From NCBI GenBank assembly GCA_965116215.1, contig OZ220494.1, positions 124,001 through 188,000 of the forward strand: a stretch of DNA of 64,000 nt, in the 5' to 3' direction. This stretch comes from CBDBKL01 sp965116215 (GTDB taxonomy: Bacteria > Bdellovibrionota > Bdellovibrionia > Bdellovibrionales > JAKFYE01). Within the stretch, counting starts at the first letter, position 1. Each line of letters opens with the position of its first letter. Positions 53,899 to 62,674 of this stretch are shown here, piece by piece. The notes beneath the pieces were generated by a model, which saw only the letters and a list, made by a program, of their open reading frames with translations, did no database searches and was not told where the DNA came from. Both the position numbers and the translations under genes were made by a program.

Positions 53899-55580
53899 TG
53901 TCTTGTTCTCCGATTGAATTTGAAACTATAGGCAAATGCGATTCGCCCAGGATTGACTTTGATACTTTCTTTAAGTGGAGTTACTTTTTGACGAATAGCA
54001 ATTTTTTTAAAAGCGTTTTCAAGGAGTGTACGGTCTGAAAGCTTTGTTACCTCCCCTTCGATTGTGATATTTTCATTAGCAACAAGCAGTCTTCTTACAT
54101 CTGCTGTTAAGATGTCTTTAGAGGGAAAGGTATTTGTAATAGCGTTAATGACGCTTAGAGCAGAGCTTAAATTGTCCAGCTCTTCTAACCTTTCTTTATC
54201 TTTTATGATTTTCTTTTGCTTTTGGACATACTTACGGACACCTGATGTTGTGGCTCGTGATCCCGTGAGTCGGAAAGGTTCTTTTTTCGCCTGTTGTTTT
54301 AAGTTATCTGTTCCTAAGTCGCTGAGTTTGACGGATAGGGAGCTGCTAATAAATGCATAGATATAGAATATAAATAGTGCTGCTGTACCTATCTGAATGG
54401 CTTTGCGCCACTTTTCCCAAAAGAATTTGAAAGTGTGAGATTGCTTAACGAATTGGCCACGCCTGAAATTAATAGATGGATTACGTGGGCGTCTTAATCC
54501 TTCAATAGCTAGGCCTGTAGCAGTACACCCATATTTTTCAAGCTCTTCTGTCACTCTTGGAAAAATTCTTGGGATTTTTTTGAGATACTGGAGAGAACTT
54601 ACAGGCAGTTCCAACGCTCTTGTGAGATAATCACAAATATTTTTCAGTGATGAAACACCACCGGTTATATGAATATCTTCAAACTGAATATGAAATTGAC
54701 TCCTTAATTCTAATAAGGTGATTTGTACTTGCTGAACAAGTTGATCGATACAGTCTGATATGAGGCTCGAAGGTGTAAGTTGATTTGATGTTGTCCCTTC
54801 TTTATTTAATAAAAGGGAGCCTGTCTCGTGTAAACTTTTAACCGCTTCATTGTAGGAGATATTATACTGTTTCATGAGTGAGTAAATGATATTATTTCCT
54901 CCAAATGAAATAGCACGTGTGGAAAGAAGTGATCCACTATGAAAAATAGACAGATTAGTATTTTGATGCCCAATATCTAAGATAACCTGTGCAGGTCGTT
55001 TTGTATTGATTTGAAAAATAACTGTATCTAAATTTTCATTTGTTGAGGAAATTTTAGAAGGTACGAATTCCTGCGGAGGTAATTGCCATATTTCAAATGT
55101 ATTTGTTAAAGCTGCTCCTGAAACACTGAGGATATCGGGATCAATTCCAGCATTGTGTGCCATACTAATTATACTTTCAATAGTGGAATGAGGACATGCA
55201 AAGGCAAGAAGTTGAGACAGATTGCCTTTGTAATTGATAATTTTTGCATCCATTATTGCATTATTGGAATCAAAGGGCATATCGTCTTCAAGTTCAAAAG
55301 GTAGACTTTTTAAAAGTTTATGTCTTTCTTTAAAGGGTAGGGCTACTTGTCTTGAACTCACTTTGTTATTTGGCACTCCAATGACAAATCGCGTGGAGCG
55401 GGGATCATAATGATTGGCAATATGACGTAACCCTTCCAACTGTGCTATCTTTGAATCCTCAGTTGGGTCCATAGGAAGATCTATTTTTAAGTAGTCAACC
55501 AAGGTCAGCTCTCTTGAGTGAAAACCGACTTCAGCCACTTTGATAGAGGAATGACCAATGTCTATACCAACGCTTTTCAA
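53895..55580 (-). CDS. gspL: type II secretion system protein GspL (PilM-like)
   Basis: 561 residues. Actin-like cytoplasmic domain (VGIDIGHSSIKVAEVGF at the start, VILDIGHQNTNLSIFH near 207, EDIHITGGVSSLKNICDYL near 300), one membrane helix near 393-412 and a periplasmic ferredoxin-like domain. Connects the GspE ATPase to the inner-membrane platform. 17 bp after gspK. Confidence 0.88.
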   Translation of the reverse strand: MKSVGIDIGHSSIKVAEVGFHSRELTLVDYLKIDLPMDPTEDSKIAQLEGLRHIANHYDPRSTRFVIGVPNNKVSSRQVALPFKERHKLLKSLPFELEDDMPFDSNNAIMDAKIINYKGNLSQLLAFACPHSTIESIISMAHNAGIDPDILSVSGAALTNTFEIWQLPPQEFVPSKISSTNENLDTVIFQINTKRPAQVILDIGHQNTNLSIFHSGSLLSTRAISFGGNNIIYSLMKQYNISYNEAVKSLHETGSLLLNKEGTTSNQLTPSSLISDCIDQLVQQVQITLLELRSQFHIQFEDIHITGGVSSLKNICDYLTRALELPVSSLQYLKKIPRIFPRVTEELEKYGCTATGLAIEGLRRPRNPSINFRRGQFVKQSHTFKFFWEKWRKAIQIGTAALFIFYIYAFISSSLSVKLSDLGTDNLKQQAKKEPFRLTGSRATTSGVRKYVQKQKKIIKDKERLEELDNLSSALSVINAITNTFPSKDILTADVRRLLVANENITIEGEVTKLSDRTLLENAFKKIAIRQKVTPLKESIKVNPGRIAFAYSFKFNRRTRH

Positions 55581-55597
55581 AAATCCCCCTTAAATTA

Positions 55598-56842
55598 TTA
55601 ATTCTCATACCAATAAATAATACGTGGTTTACCATATGTTTTTTTAACAGGCTTAAGAGTCGTCGTCGTTGTTGTGGATGTTACTGGAGCTCCAGATTTC
55701 AATGTTGTTGGCGTCTTTATCATTGTCGTCGTTGTTGTTTTAACAAGTTTCTCTAGCCTTTTCTTTACTGTATCAAAGTCATATACAATCGCAATGATTT
55801 CACGAGTGTATTTATTAGATTTTCCATGGAAGCCGATACTTTTAATTTTAAAATTATAGTCTCTTTGATAATAGAGTGGGACTTCATCAGGATTAAAATT
55901 TTCTGTATTGATCCCTATGCTTTGTAGGTAATCAAAAAACCCCTTCTTGTTCTTAAATGGACCAATGTCTGGGTCGCTTCTGTGTGTTAAGATCTCATCT
56001 GCAATTTCATCAGTTATTTGGATATCTATAGATTGTAAAACTTCTTTTGTGGCTTTATTGATATTGATCCCTTTTAATCCATAAATAGTGACTTGAGAGG
56101 AGAGAAATTCAAATAATTCAGGTGTCATACCGGAGACCATTTTTAATTCTTTAAGGGTTTTAAAAGGACGGTTGAGGTTTAATTCTCCATCTGTATTGTC
56201 GTACATCTGAGATTCAAGCCCTCCTTGCTCCGCTTGGTCATCTTCATCTATCCAATCCTTAATATTATCTAATAACTCATCAACATTTAAATTTTGGTGT
56301 TTGGCTTCAAAATCTTGATTCGTATTCAGTTGATTTTCTATGAGTTGCTTTAGACTAGATCTTGTGGCTTTGGCTAAGGGAGCAGAAAGAGAAACTAGGT
56401 CATTGATATCTATTTTCCCAGCTTCGCTTTCAATCGTACTTAAATATCCTGTGTTTGTTCCGAAAAATGACTCTGAGGTCAGAGCATTAATTTCACTTTT
56501 GTCAACTTCATTTAACTCATCAGGGAGAGTTATTGGCCATGTGAATGGAAAATTCCATATGAGATCAGCAATATGAGAGTTGTCACCTATTTGCTTTCCA
56601 AAGTGCGCAAGGATAGTTTGGTAGAGTTGTATTCTTAATAGACTAATATCAACACCAGATTTTGCTGCATAATAGGCCCTAATTCTCTTAATTTCAGAAT
56701 TAGAGATTTGATATTCAAGTACAGTTTCTTTAGTGATCTCTGTAGCTAAAAAGGCCACAATAAGAACAGTAAAGAGTGCCAAAATAAGAGCCATACCCTT
56801 TTGCTGAGAGTTATTGTGCCGGAAAGGTGGGATCTGTTTCAT
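55598..56842 (-). CDS. gspK: type II secretion minor pseudopilin GspK
   Basis: About 414 residues. Prepilin leader ending QQKG, then MALILALFTVLIVAFLATE (pilin helix; the usual Glu+5 is absent, as is common for GspK), and a large periplasmic domain with helix-hairpin-helix stretches (FKTLKELKMVSGMTPELFEF, KGININKATKEVLQSI). C-terminal Thr-rich tail of TTTTT type. ATG 56842 is chosen (AAGG upstream); the frame is open back to 56893. Overlaps gspJ by 32 bp. Confidence 0.88.
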   Translation of the reverse strand: MKQIPPFRHNNSQQKGMALILALFTVLIVAFLATEITKETVLEYQISNSEIKRIRAYYAAKSGVDISLLRIQLYQTILAHFGKQIGDNSHIADLIWNFPFTWPITLPDELNEVDKSEINALTSESFFGTNTGYLSTIESEAGKIDINDLVSLSAPLAKATRSSLKQLIENQLNTNQDFEAKHQNLNVDELLDNIKDWIDEDDQAEQGGLESQMYDNTDGELNLNRPFKTLKELKMVSGMTPELFEFLSSQVTIYGLKGININKATKEVLQSIDIQITDEIADEILTHRSDPDIGPFKNKKGFFDYLQSIGINTENFNPDEVPLYYQRDYNFKIKSIGFHGKSNKYTREIIAIVYDFDTVKKRLEKLVKTTTTTMIKTPTTLKSGAPVTSTTTTTTLKPVKKTYGKPRIIYWYEN

Positions 56843-57572
56843 CTTGAAAACCTTGATTATTGGGGTATCTGATAGCAAATACACTTGTATCATTTATCTT
56901 TTTCCCATTGGTTTCTGTTGTCAAAGTGACCTCTACAGCATCAGGAAATTTTCCAACCATGGATTCGTTAATACCTTTCCCGTCACTACTCCATTGTTCA
57001 ATCCAATCTTCATAGTCTAAACCTATATAGCGTAATTTAAATTCTACGACATTTTCAATAAGGACAGTTGCATTTCCACCATTTTCTATATCCGTATCTA
57101 TAATAGAAGACACTCTTCTCCATAGACAGTTTGATGAAGTCTGTGCTAAAAAACTCTTACAAGTATTTAAAAAATATCCCACTTCCATTTGGTCACTTTC
57201 ATATATGTTAACTCTCATGCCAATATTTGAAATAGAAGTGAAGTTCATTTTATCATTTGATCCCAAGAAATGTGTTAGCTTTTCTTCAGTAGGCGATTCA
57301 GACATAGCAGGAATATCAATTTGGTTTTGAGATTTTGAAATTTGCTTTTTTGCTTCTAAATAGGGGTCGTGATAATTAAATGCTAAATTGATGTCCCTTT
57401 CAATAACAGCCATTGCATTTTTTAATGTGTAAGATTGATCCATTCCAGATTGTAATTTTCTTTTGTTATCAACAGTTGTGCGGATGCTTTGGGTTGTAAG
57501 AAATGCAAGTGTGCTCAGTATAGCTATAGAAATGATAATTTCAATAAGAGTCATACCTTTTTGATCCATCAC
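56811..57572 (-). CDS. gspJ: type II secretion minor pseudopilin GspJ
   Basis: 253 residues. Very short leader MMDQKG, then the type IV pilin N-terminus MTLIEIIISIAILSTLAFLT with Glu+5, followed by a GspJ-like globular domain (LKNAMAVIERDINLAF, ENVVEFKLRYIG, PDAVEVTLTTETNGK). Part of the pseudopilus tip with GspI and GspK. Confidence 0.9.
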   Translation of the reverse strand: MMDQKGMTLIEIIISIAILSTLAFLTTQSIRTTVDNKRKLQSGMDQSYTLKNAMAVIERDINLAFNYHDPYLEAKKQISKSQNQIDIPAMSESPTEEKLTHFLGSNDKMNFTSISNIGMRVNIYESDQMEVGYFLNTCKSFLAQTSSNCLWRRVSSIIDTDIENGGNATVLIENVVEFKLRYIGLDYEDWIEQWSSDGKGINESMVGKFPDAVEVTLTTETNGKKINDTSVFAIRYPNNQGFQDETDPTFPAQ

Positions 57573-57669
57573 TTACCCTTTTAGATTTTTAAACCCTTTG
57601 CTCCATTTATGAAGAGTTTTATTTTGCTTCTTCTCTTTATATAAAAAAATGGATGTGAGTTGGAATTCA

Positions 57670-58173
57670 TTACCCACCTCCCAGTAAATTTATAGGAGAG
57701 ATCACTTGAAATCTGGTGATGTATGTTACAACAGGGTACTCCATTGTTCTTTTTCCAGACTTCCAAACAATATTCAGTTTCAGCTCTCGTATGGATTTAG
57801 AGAAGTGACTTGTGAGCTGTTCCACAATTATAAGGGTAGTTTCATCAGCACCACCATCTTGTGCAACAAAAAGACTAGATAGATTTGGAAATTCTATAGC
57901 TTGTGTTGTATAGTACCAAGTATAATTTGGAAAACGATCCCCAAAATCTCCAGACTCTGACTCCGGTATAAGACTTAAATCTTCATTTTTGAATTTTAAC
58001 TCCAATTCAGTGATTTTACGTTTCATCAGGGAAGCTATAACATTGAGATTTTTAGTTTTCCTATAGGCATGAAAACTGCCAGACCATGATCCATTAAGAA
58101 TAACAATAGCTGTTGTCATAATAAACATGGCTACAACAACTTCAATAAGAGTCAGTCCAGAGTTTCTACTCAT
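57670..58173 (-). CDS. gspI: type II secretion minor pseudopilin GspI
   Basis: 167 residues. Leader MSRNSG, then LTLIEVVVAMFIMTTAIVIL with Glu+5, and a GspI-like domain (IASLMKRKITELELKFKNED, PNYTWYYTTQAIEFPNLSSL). Overlaps gspH by 8 bp; 97 bp precede gspJ. Confidence 0.88.
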   Translation of the reverse strand: MSRNSGLTLIEVVVAMFIMTTAIVILNGSWSGSFHAYRKTKNLNVIASLMKRKITELELKFKNEDLSLIPESESGDFGDRFPNYTWYYTTQAIEFPNLSSLFVAQDGGADETTLIIVEQLTSHFSKSIRELKLNIVWKSGKRTMEYPVVTYITRFQVISPINLLGGG

Positions 58174-58957
58174 TTTGCCTTATATCCTTTAGAGGTTTAT
58201 CGCCTTGTAAGATTTTTGCTTTTCCAGTGAGGGGGTGTATAGCCACTGTCCATTTTTTGTTCTTTTCAGATTCGAGATGTATGGCTACCTCTTGAACTCT
58301 TCCCTGAGGAATATAATATATAAAAGCCAAACCACCAGAAATTTTTTGATTTACGCCTGTAATTTCAACACTTGAAAATTTTAAACCACTTGGAAGTAAT
58401 ATGGAATTTTTAAGTATATTGGAATCTACAGAGAAGGAAGAGGGAGGGGGAGGGGATTCTGCATTATCTTGATCGTCAGATACTTCTTGAGTATTGGCAC
58501 TATCAGTTAATAGAACAGGGTTGTTCGAACTCTCTACCCAAAAACCATGTCCCTTTTCATCATCCATTTGTATAACCATTCTATAAGTGAGATTTTTAAT
58601 TCGAGATTTTGCATGAAGTTCTTTGGATAAAAGAGCCAGTTGACGTAAAGTGGTTTTCATTTGGTTATTTGTACTGTCGAACCGACCCATAGCTAAAGCT
58701 GCAATTCCAGAGATGATAGCGACAACAATAAGAACTTCAATAAAGGTGAGTCCTTTATTGGAAAATGGATATAAAATAGAAGATCTGTATACAGTGGGTT
58801 TTGTAGGGCGGATTGTTTTGGAGATCGATGAATAGATTTGGAGACATGGATTAATAAGAAATTCGCTCCAGAGAGATATATGCTTTAAAGGCTGGCCTTT
58901 TTTAATATGTTTATCTATAAGATATTGATTATAGATAAATTCTTTATATCCCCTCAT
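58166..58957 (-). CDS. gspH: type II secretion minor pseudopilin GspH with long leader
   Basis: 263 residues. The prepilin cleavage site (NKG, then LTFIEVLIVVAIISGIAALA with Glu+5) is only at about residue 68-70; no ATG, GTG or TTG occurs in frame between the ATG at 58957 and that site, so the leader is about 68 residues instead of 6-20. The rest is GspH-like (LRQLALLSKELHAKSRIKNL, AIHPLTGKAKILQGDKPL). Confidence 0.82.
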   Translation of the reverse strand: MRGYKEFIYNQYLIDKHIKKGQPLKHISLWSEFLINPCLQIYSSISKTIRPTKPTVYRSSILYPFSNKGLTFIEVLIVVAIISGIAALAMGRFDSTNNQMKTTLRQLALLSKELHAKSRIKNLTYRMVIQMDDEKGHGFWVESSNNPVLLTDSANTQEVSDDQDNAESPPPPSSFSVDSNILKNSILLPSGLKFSSVEITGVNQKISGGLAFIYYIPQGRVQEVAIHLESEKNKKWTVAIHPLTGKAKILQGDKPLKDIRQNE

Positions 58958-59056
58958 ATTTTAAGATTAACAGGTGAGATAGCCATGGTCTACTAGTAGG
59001 GGTAATTAAATATTTCCCCTAGATTGATTTTTAAGACAAAGTTTAATGGGAAGGGA

Positions 59057-59452
59057 TTAAAGATCTTCGCTAGAAATATCTTTTGCTAAATTTTCTCCTC
59101 CCTCTCTTTTATCTTTACCCAAGGAGCGAATAACAAACATGCTTCCATCGTTGTCATAGATATATTCAGATCCCCATGGATCTCGTGGTATTTTTTTAAT
59201 ATAAGGAGTTGGTCCCCATTCATTACAATCAGAGGGAGCTTCTACTAACCCTGTGAGATCATCTGGATAAAAACCACAGTCAGCGTAAAAGAGATCTAAT
59301 TGTTTTGACAACTCTGTAATTTGGATTTTGGCTTGTTGATACTTTGACTTATCCAATTGGCCACCAAATTGATTTGCTAATAAAGCTGTGATACTTCCCA
59401 AAATCACAAGGACAATCATAATTTCAATAAGTGTCATTCCCTTATTGTTCAT
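59057..59452 (-). CDS. gspG: type II secretion major pseudopilin GspG
   Basis: 131 residues. Leader MNNKG, then MTLIEIMIVLVILGSITALL with Glu+5, KYQQAKIQITELSKQLDLFY, a short Cys pair (ADCGFYPDD, PSDCNEWG), and the GspG C-terminal calcium-site region PYIKKIPRDPWGSEYIY. Forms the pseudopilus shaft. The 297 bp upstream, before gspF, probably hold a separate promoter. Confidence 0.95.
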   Translation of the reverse strand: MNNKGMTLIEIMIVLVILGSITALLANQFGGQLDKSKYQQAKIQITELSKQLDLFYADCGFYPDDLTGLVEAPSDCNEWGPTPYIKKIPRDPWGSEYIYDNDGSMFVIRSLGKDKREGGENLAKDISSEDL

Positions 59453-59749
59453 AACTTTCTGCTCCTTCTCTATTTAAGACTTCTATCTTTTTGTAAATAG
59501 GGCTCTATGGACTCTATCGAATCAAAGTTATTATAGTGTAAAATAAAAGAGGTTTATCGTTCTATGAGAAAGAAAAAAACTCTGCTAAGGTCTATTCTAG
59601 TCATAAGCTCTATAAAGCAGATAGAACACTCTTTCGAGGGGGATGTTTTTAAAGTCTATATCTTAATGAATAAATAAAAAGAGACAGGGGTCTTGTTTAT
59701 TTATAAACTTCTTTTAATGTCATTAATTAAAACTTCACAATGAAGGAGG
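59453..59749. other. 297-bp gap between gspF and gspG
   Basis: Breaks the otherwise tight gsp operon. AT-rich; no gene fragment or clear promoter consensus seen. Probably carries an own promoter for the highly expressed major pseudopilin. Confidence 0.4.
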
Positions 59750-60970
59750 TTATTGAGCAACCAGAGAACTCATTTCCATGATAGGAATCATAATTGCCAG
59801 AACAACAATAAAAATGACAGCTCCCATAACCACAATCATAACAGGCTCTAAAACACTGGTTAGGCCCTCTATCTTATTTTTGACCTGAAAATCGTAGGAT
59901 TCACTCACTTGAGTGAGCATGTTTTCTAACTCCCCTGTTTTTTCTCCAATACTGATCATATGTATCACAATAGGTGGAAATTCCTGAGATGCTTTCAGTG
60001 GTTTTGCAATCGACTCTCCTTCTGAAATATTCTCTCTGGCTTCGCCGATCGCTTTTCCTAAAACAGCATTGTTGACAACATTTTGAACAGTATTCATTGC
60101 AGCCAGCATGGGGACACCACCTGTTAACAATGTTGACAGTGTTCTTGTAAAGCGACTGACGGCAACCATACGAGTGATGGGGCCAGCAACAGGAAGTTTG
60201 AGCTTGATACCATCCCACTGAGCAGAACCCTTAGGGCTATTTTTCCAGTTTTTGAAAACAAAGAACAGACTCACTATTCCAATGAAAATCACATGCCAAT
60301 AATTCATCATCATTTCACTGATATCAATAACCACTTCCGAATACCAAGGAAGAGTCGCATCCATATCATCAAATATGGTTTTAATTTTAGGAATAACAAA
60401 GACAAACAGACCTGCTAAAACAATAGACATAACAACTGTCATAATAATGGGGTAGAGCATAGCTGATTTGATTTTTGAATTGAGTTCATTTTGAGCCTCT
60501 TTAAATTCAGCAAGTCGTATAAGAATCGTATCTAATGTGCCTGACATTTCACCTGCCTCACACATGGAAACATAAATTTTGTCAAAAATCTTTGGGTATT
60601 TTGCTAAGGCCTTATGAAATGCGCTGCCGCTATTCACCATATTTTTTATATCACCGAGAGATTCTTTAAGAGAAGGGTGCTCTACTTGATCTGCAACAGC
60701 GTTGAGTGACTCAACAAGAGGAATATTTGATTTTATCAAAGTGGCCAGTTGTCTTGTCATTAATCCGAGATCTTCAACTCCTACACTCTTTTCTAGGAGA
60801 TTTGAAGTGGAGCCCTTTTGTTTTTTTGTGGATTGTTTATTACGGAGGTAGGAGATGTAAATTTCTCTTTTTTTTAGCTTTAACTTAGCAATACGTAGGT
60901 TTTCTGCATCAATGACGCCACGGACATTTTTCCCAGATCTTGTTAATCCCTTATATTCAAAAACTGGCAT
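59750..60970 (-). CDS. gspF: type II secretion inner-membrane platform protein GspF
   Basis: 406 residues with the two repeated GspF domains (LGLMTRQLATLIKSNIPLVE near 70 and VSRFTRTLSTLLTGGVPMLA near 270) and three membrane helices (near 170, 220 and 375-395). 3 bp after gspE. Confidence 0.95.
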   Translation of the reverse strand: MPVFEYKGLTRSGKNVRGVIDAENLRIAKLKLKKREIYISYLRNKQSTKKQKGSTSNLLEKSVGVEDLGLMTRQLATLIKSNIPLVESLNAVADQVEHPSLKESLGDIKNMVNSGSAFHKALAKYPKIFDKIYVSMCEAGEMSGTLDTILIRLAEFKEAQNELNSKIKSAMLYPIIMTVVMSIVLAGLFVFVIPKIKTIFDDMDATLPWYSEVVIDISEMMMNYWHVIFIGIVSLFFVFKNWKNSPKGSAQWDGIKLKLPVAGPITRMVAVSRFTRTLSTLLTGGVPMLAAMNTVQNVVNNAVLGKAIGEARENISEGESIAKPLKASQEFPPIVIHMISIGEKTGELENMLTQVSESYDFQVKNKIEGLTSVLEPVMIVVMGAVIFIVVLAIMIPIMEMSSLVAQ

Positions 60971-60973
60971 AGG

Positions 60974-62662
60974 TTATTCATCCGTTTGTGAATTGGAAAT
61001 AAGTTCTTCCACTGTTGTAATACCTTTTAATACTTTATCTGCTCCATTTTGCCGTAATGTTTTCATGCCCGATTGAATGGCCGCTTTTTTAATAGCTCCC
61101 GCATCTTTGCGTTGCATGATAAGACTACGGACATCTTCGGTAATCAGCAGTAATTCTGCGATGACGGACCTTCCGATATAACCTTTTTGATTACATTGAT
61201 TACATCCCACAGCTTTATAGATTGTAGCCCCTTTTGCCTCCCGTGGAGTGATTTCAATGGTTGCTAATTCTTCATCTGTTGGAACATAGGGTTGTTTGCA
61301 CTCAGGGCAAAGGATACGGATAAGACGTTGTGCAAAAACACCCATTATTGAGCTGGCGATCAGAAAGGGTTCACACCCCATATCCATCAGTCGTGGAAAG
61401 GCTCCGGCAGAATCATTGGTGTGAATTGTAGAAAGCACTAAGTGTCCAGTTAAAGAGGCGTTAATGGCAATTTCCGCTGTTTCTAAATCACGAATTTCCC
61501 CAATCATTATAACGTCAGGGTCTTGACGTAATATAGCTCTTAATCCATTGGCAAATGTTAAGCCTATCTTAGAGTTGACTTGAATTTGTCCTACGCCATG
61601 AACCCTTTGTTCTACAGGATCTTCTACAGTAATAATATTTCTTTCAATACTGTTAATTTTCATCAGACCGGCATAAAGAGTTGTCGATTTTCCTGATCCG
61701 GTTGGCCCTGTCACTAAAATAATCCCATGAGTTTTTTTAAATAGTTCATAGGCGTTTTCGAGCATATTATCGGGAAATCCCAATTGTTCTAATGAGAGGA
61801 TGACATTTGATCTATCTTGTAGACGCATAACAAGACGTTCACCATGAGCTGTGGGTACGGTATTTAAACGAATATCAATATCTTTACCCGCTAATTTTAG
61901 TGGAATGCGACCATCTTGAGGAAGGCGTTTTTCAGCAATGTTTAAATTCCCCATCACCTTTATACGAGAGGTAATAGCATACTGAAGTTTTTTAGGAGGC
62001 TTGAAAATATCATAGAGGACACCGTCAATTCTAAATCGAATCACCATATCTTTCTCATAGGGTTCAATATGAATATCTGAGGCTTTTTCTTTGACAGCTC
62101 GAAAAAGAAGCGTGTTCACGAGGCGAATGACAGGAGCTTCATCATCTCCTGACTCTAATAAATCAATGATAGGTTCGTCTAAATCGTAATCTTCATCCTC
62201 GATTTCGTCTAATCCCTCTAGGGCGGCTGTGCTCTTTTCGTAAACTTTGTTGATGGCATCTTCAATATGCGATTTTGTAGCCATAACAGGTCGAGTGGGT
62301 TTTTTAAGTATAACTTGTAGATCATCGAGAGCTTTAAAGTTTAAAGGGTTAGAAATTAAAACTTTAATTGCATATCCTTCATCTTTATATGGAAGGATAT
62401 TGTTTTGTTTGGCATAGTTTATTGGTATGCCGTGGACAAGATCCACAGCAATGTCATTGAACGGGATCTCCTTCATAAAATCAAAACCCATAATTTTAGA
62501 GAGAGCTGAAACAGCTTCTTCAGGTTTTGTAAATGGAGTTTCCAAAAAGTAGTCTTTAATACTTTTCCCTTTATCTGTTTCCGAAGCCATGATGGACTCT
62601 AATTCAGAGGGCTTGAGTCCAGTGTGTTTGATTAAAAGATTTTGAATGTTTTCTAATGACAT
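60974..62662 (-). CDS. gspE: type II secretion ATPase GspE
   Basis: 562 residues. N1 domain (KIMGFDFMKEIPF), SDIHIEPYEKDMVIRFRIDG, Walker A GPTGSGKSTTLYAGL near 317, Asp box ITVEDPVEQ, Walker B DPDVIMIGEIRD, HTNDSAGAFPRL, and a tetracysteine zinc site (CPECKQP and CNQC). Hexameric ATPase driving pseudopilus assembly. Confidence 0.97.
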   Translation of the reverse strand: MSLENIQNLLIKHTGLKPSELESIMASETDKGKSIKDYFLETPFTKPEEAVSALSKIMGFDFMKEIPFNDIAVDLVHGIPINYAKQNNILPYKDEGYAIKVLISNPLNFKALDDLQVILKKPTRPVMATKSHIEDAINKVYEKSTAALEGLDEIEDEDYDLDEPIIDLLESGDDEAPVIRLVNTLLFRAVKEKASDIHIEPYEKDMVIRFRIDGVLYDIFKPPKKLQYAITSRIKVMGNLNIAEKRLPQDGRIPLKLAGKDIDIRLNTVPTAHGERLVMRLQDRSNVILSLEQLGFPDNMLENAYELFKKTHGIILVTGPTGSGKSTTLYAGLMKINSIERNIITVEDPVEQRVHGVGQIQVNSKIGLTFANGLRAILRQDPDVIMIGEIRDLETAEIAINASLTGHLVLSTIHTNDSAGAFPRLMDMGCEPFLIASSIMGVFAQRLIRILCPECKQPYVPTDEELATIEITPREAKGATIYKAVGCNQCNQKGYIGRSVIAELLLITEDVRSLIMQRKDAGAIKKAAIQSGMKTLRQNGADKVLKGITTVEELISNSQTDE

Positions 62663-62674
62663 ATTGCAGGCCTC

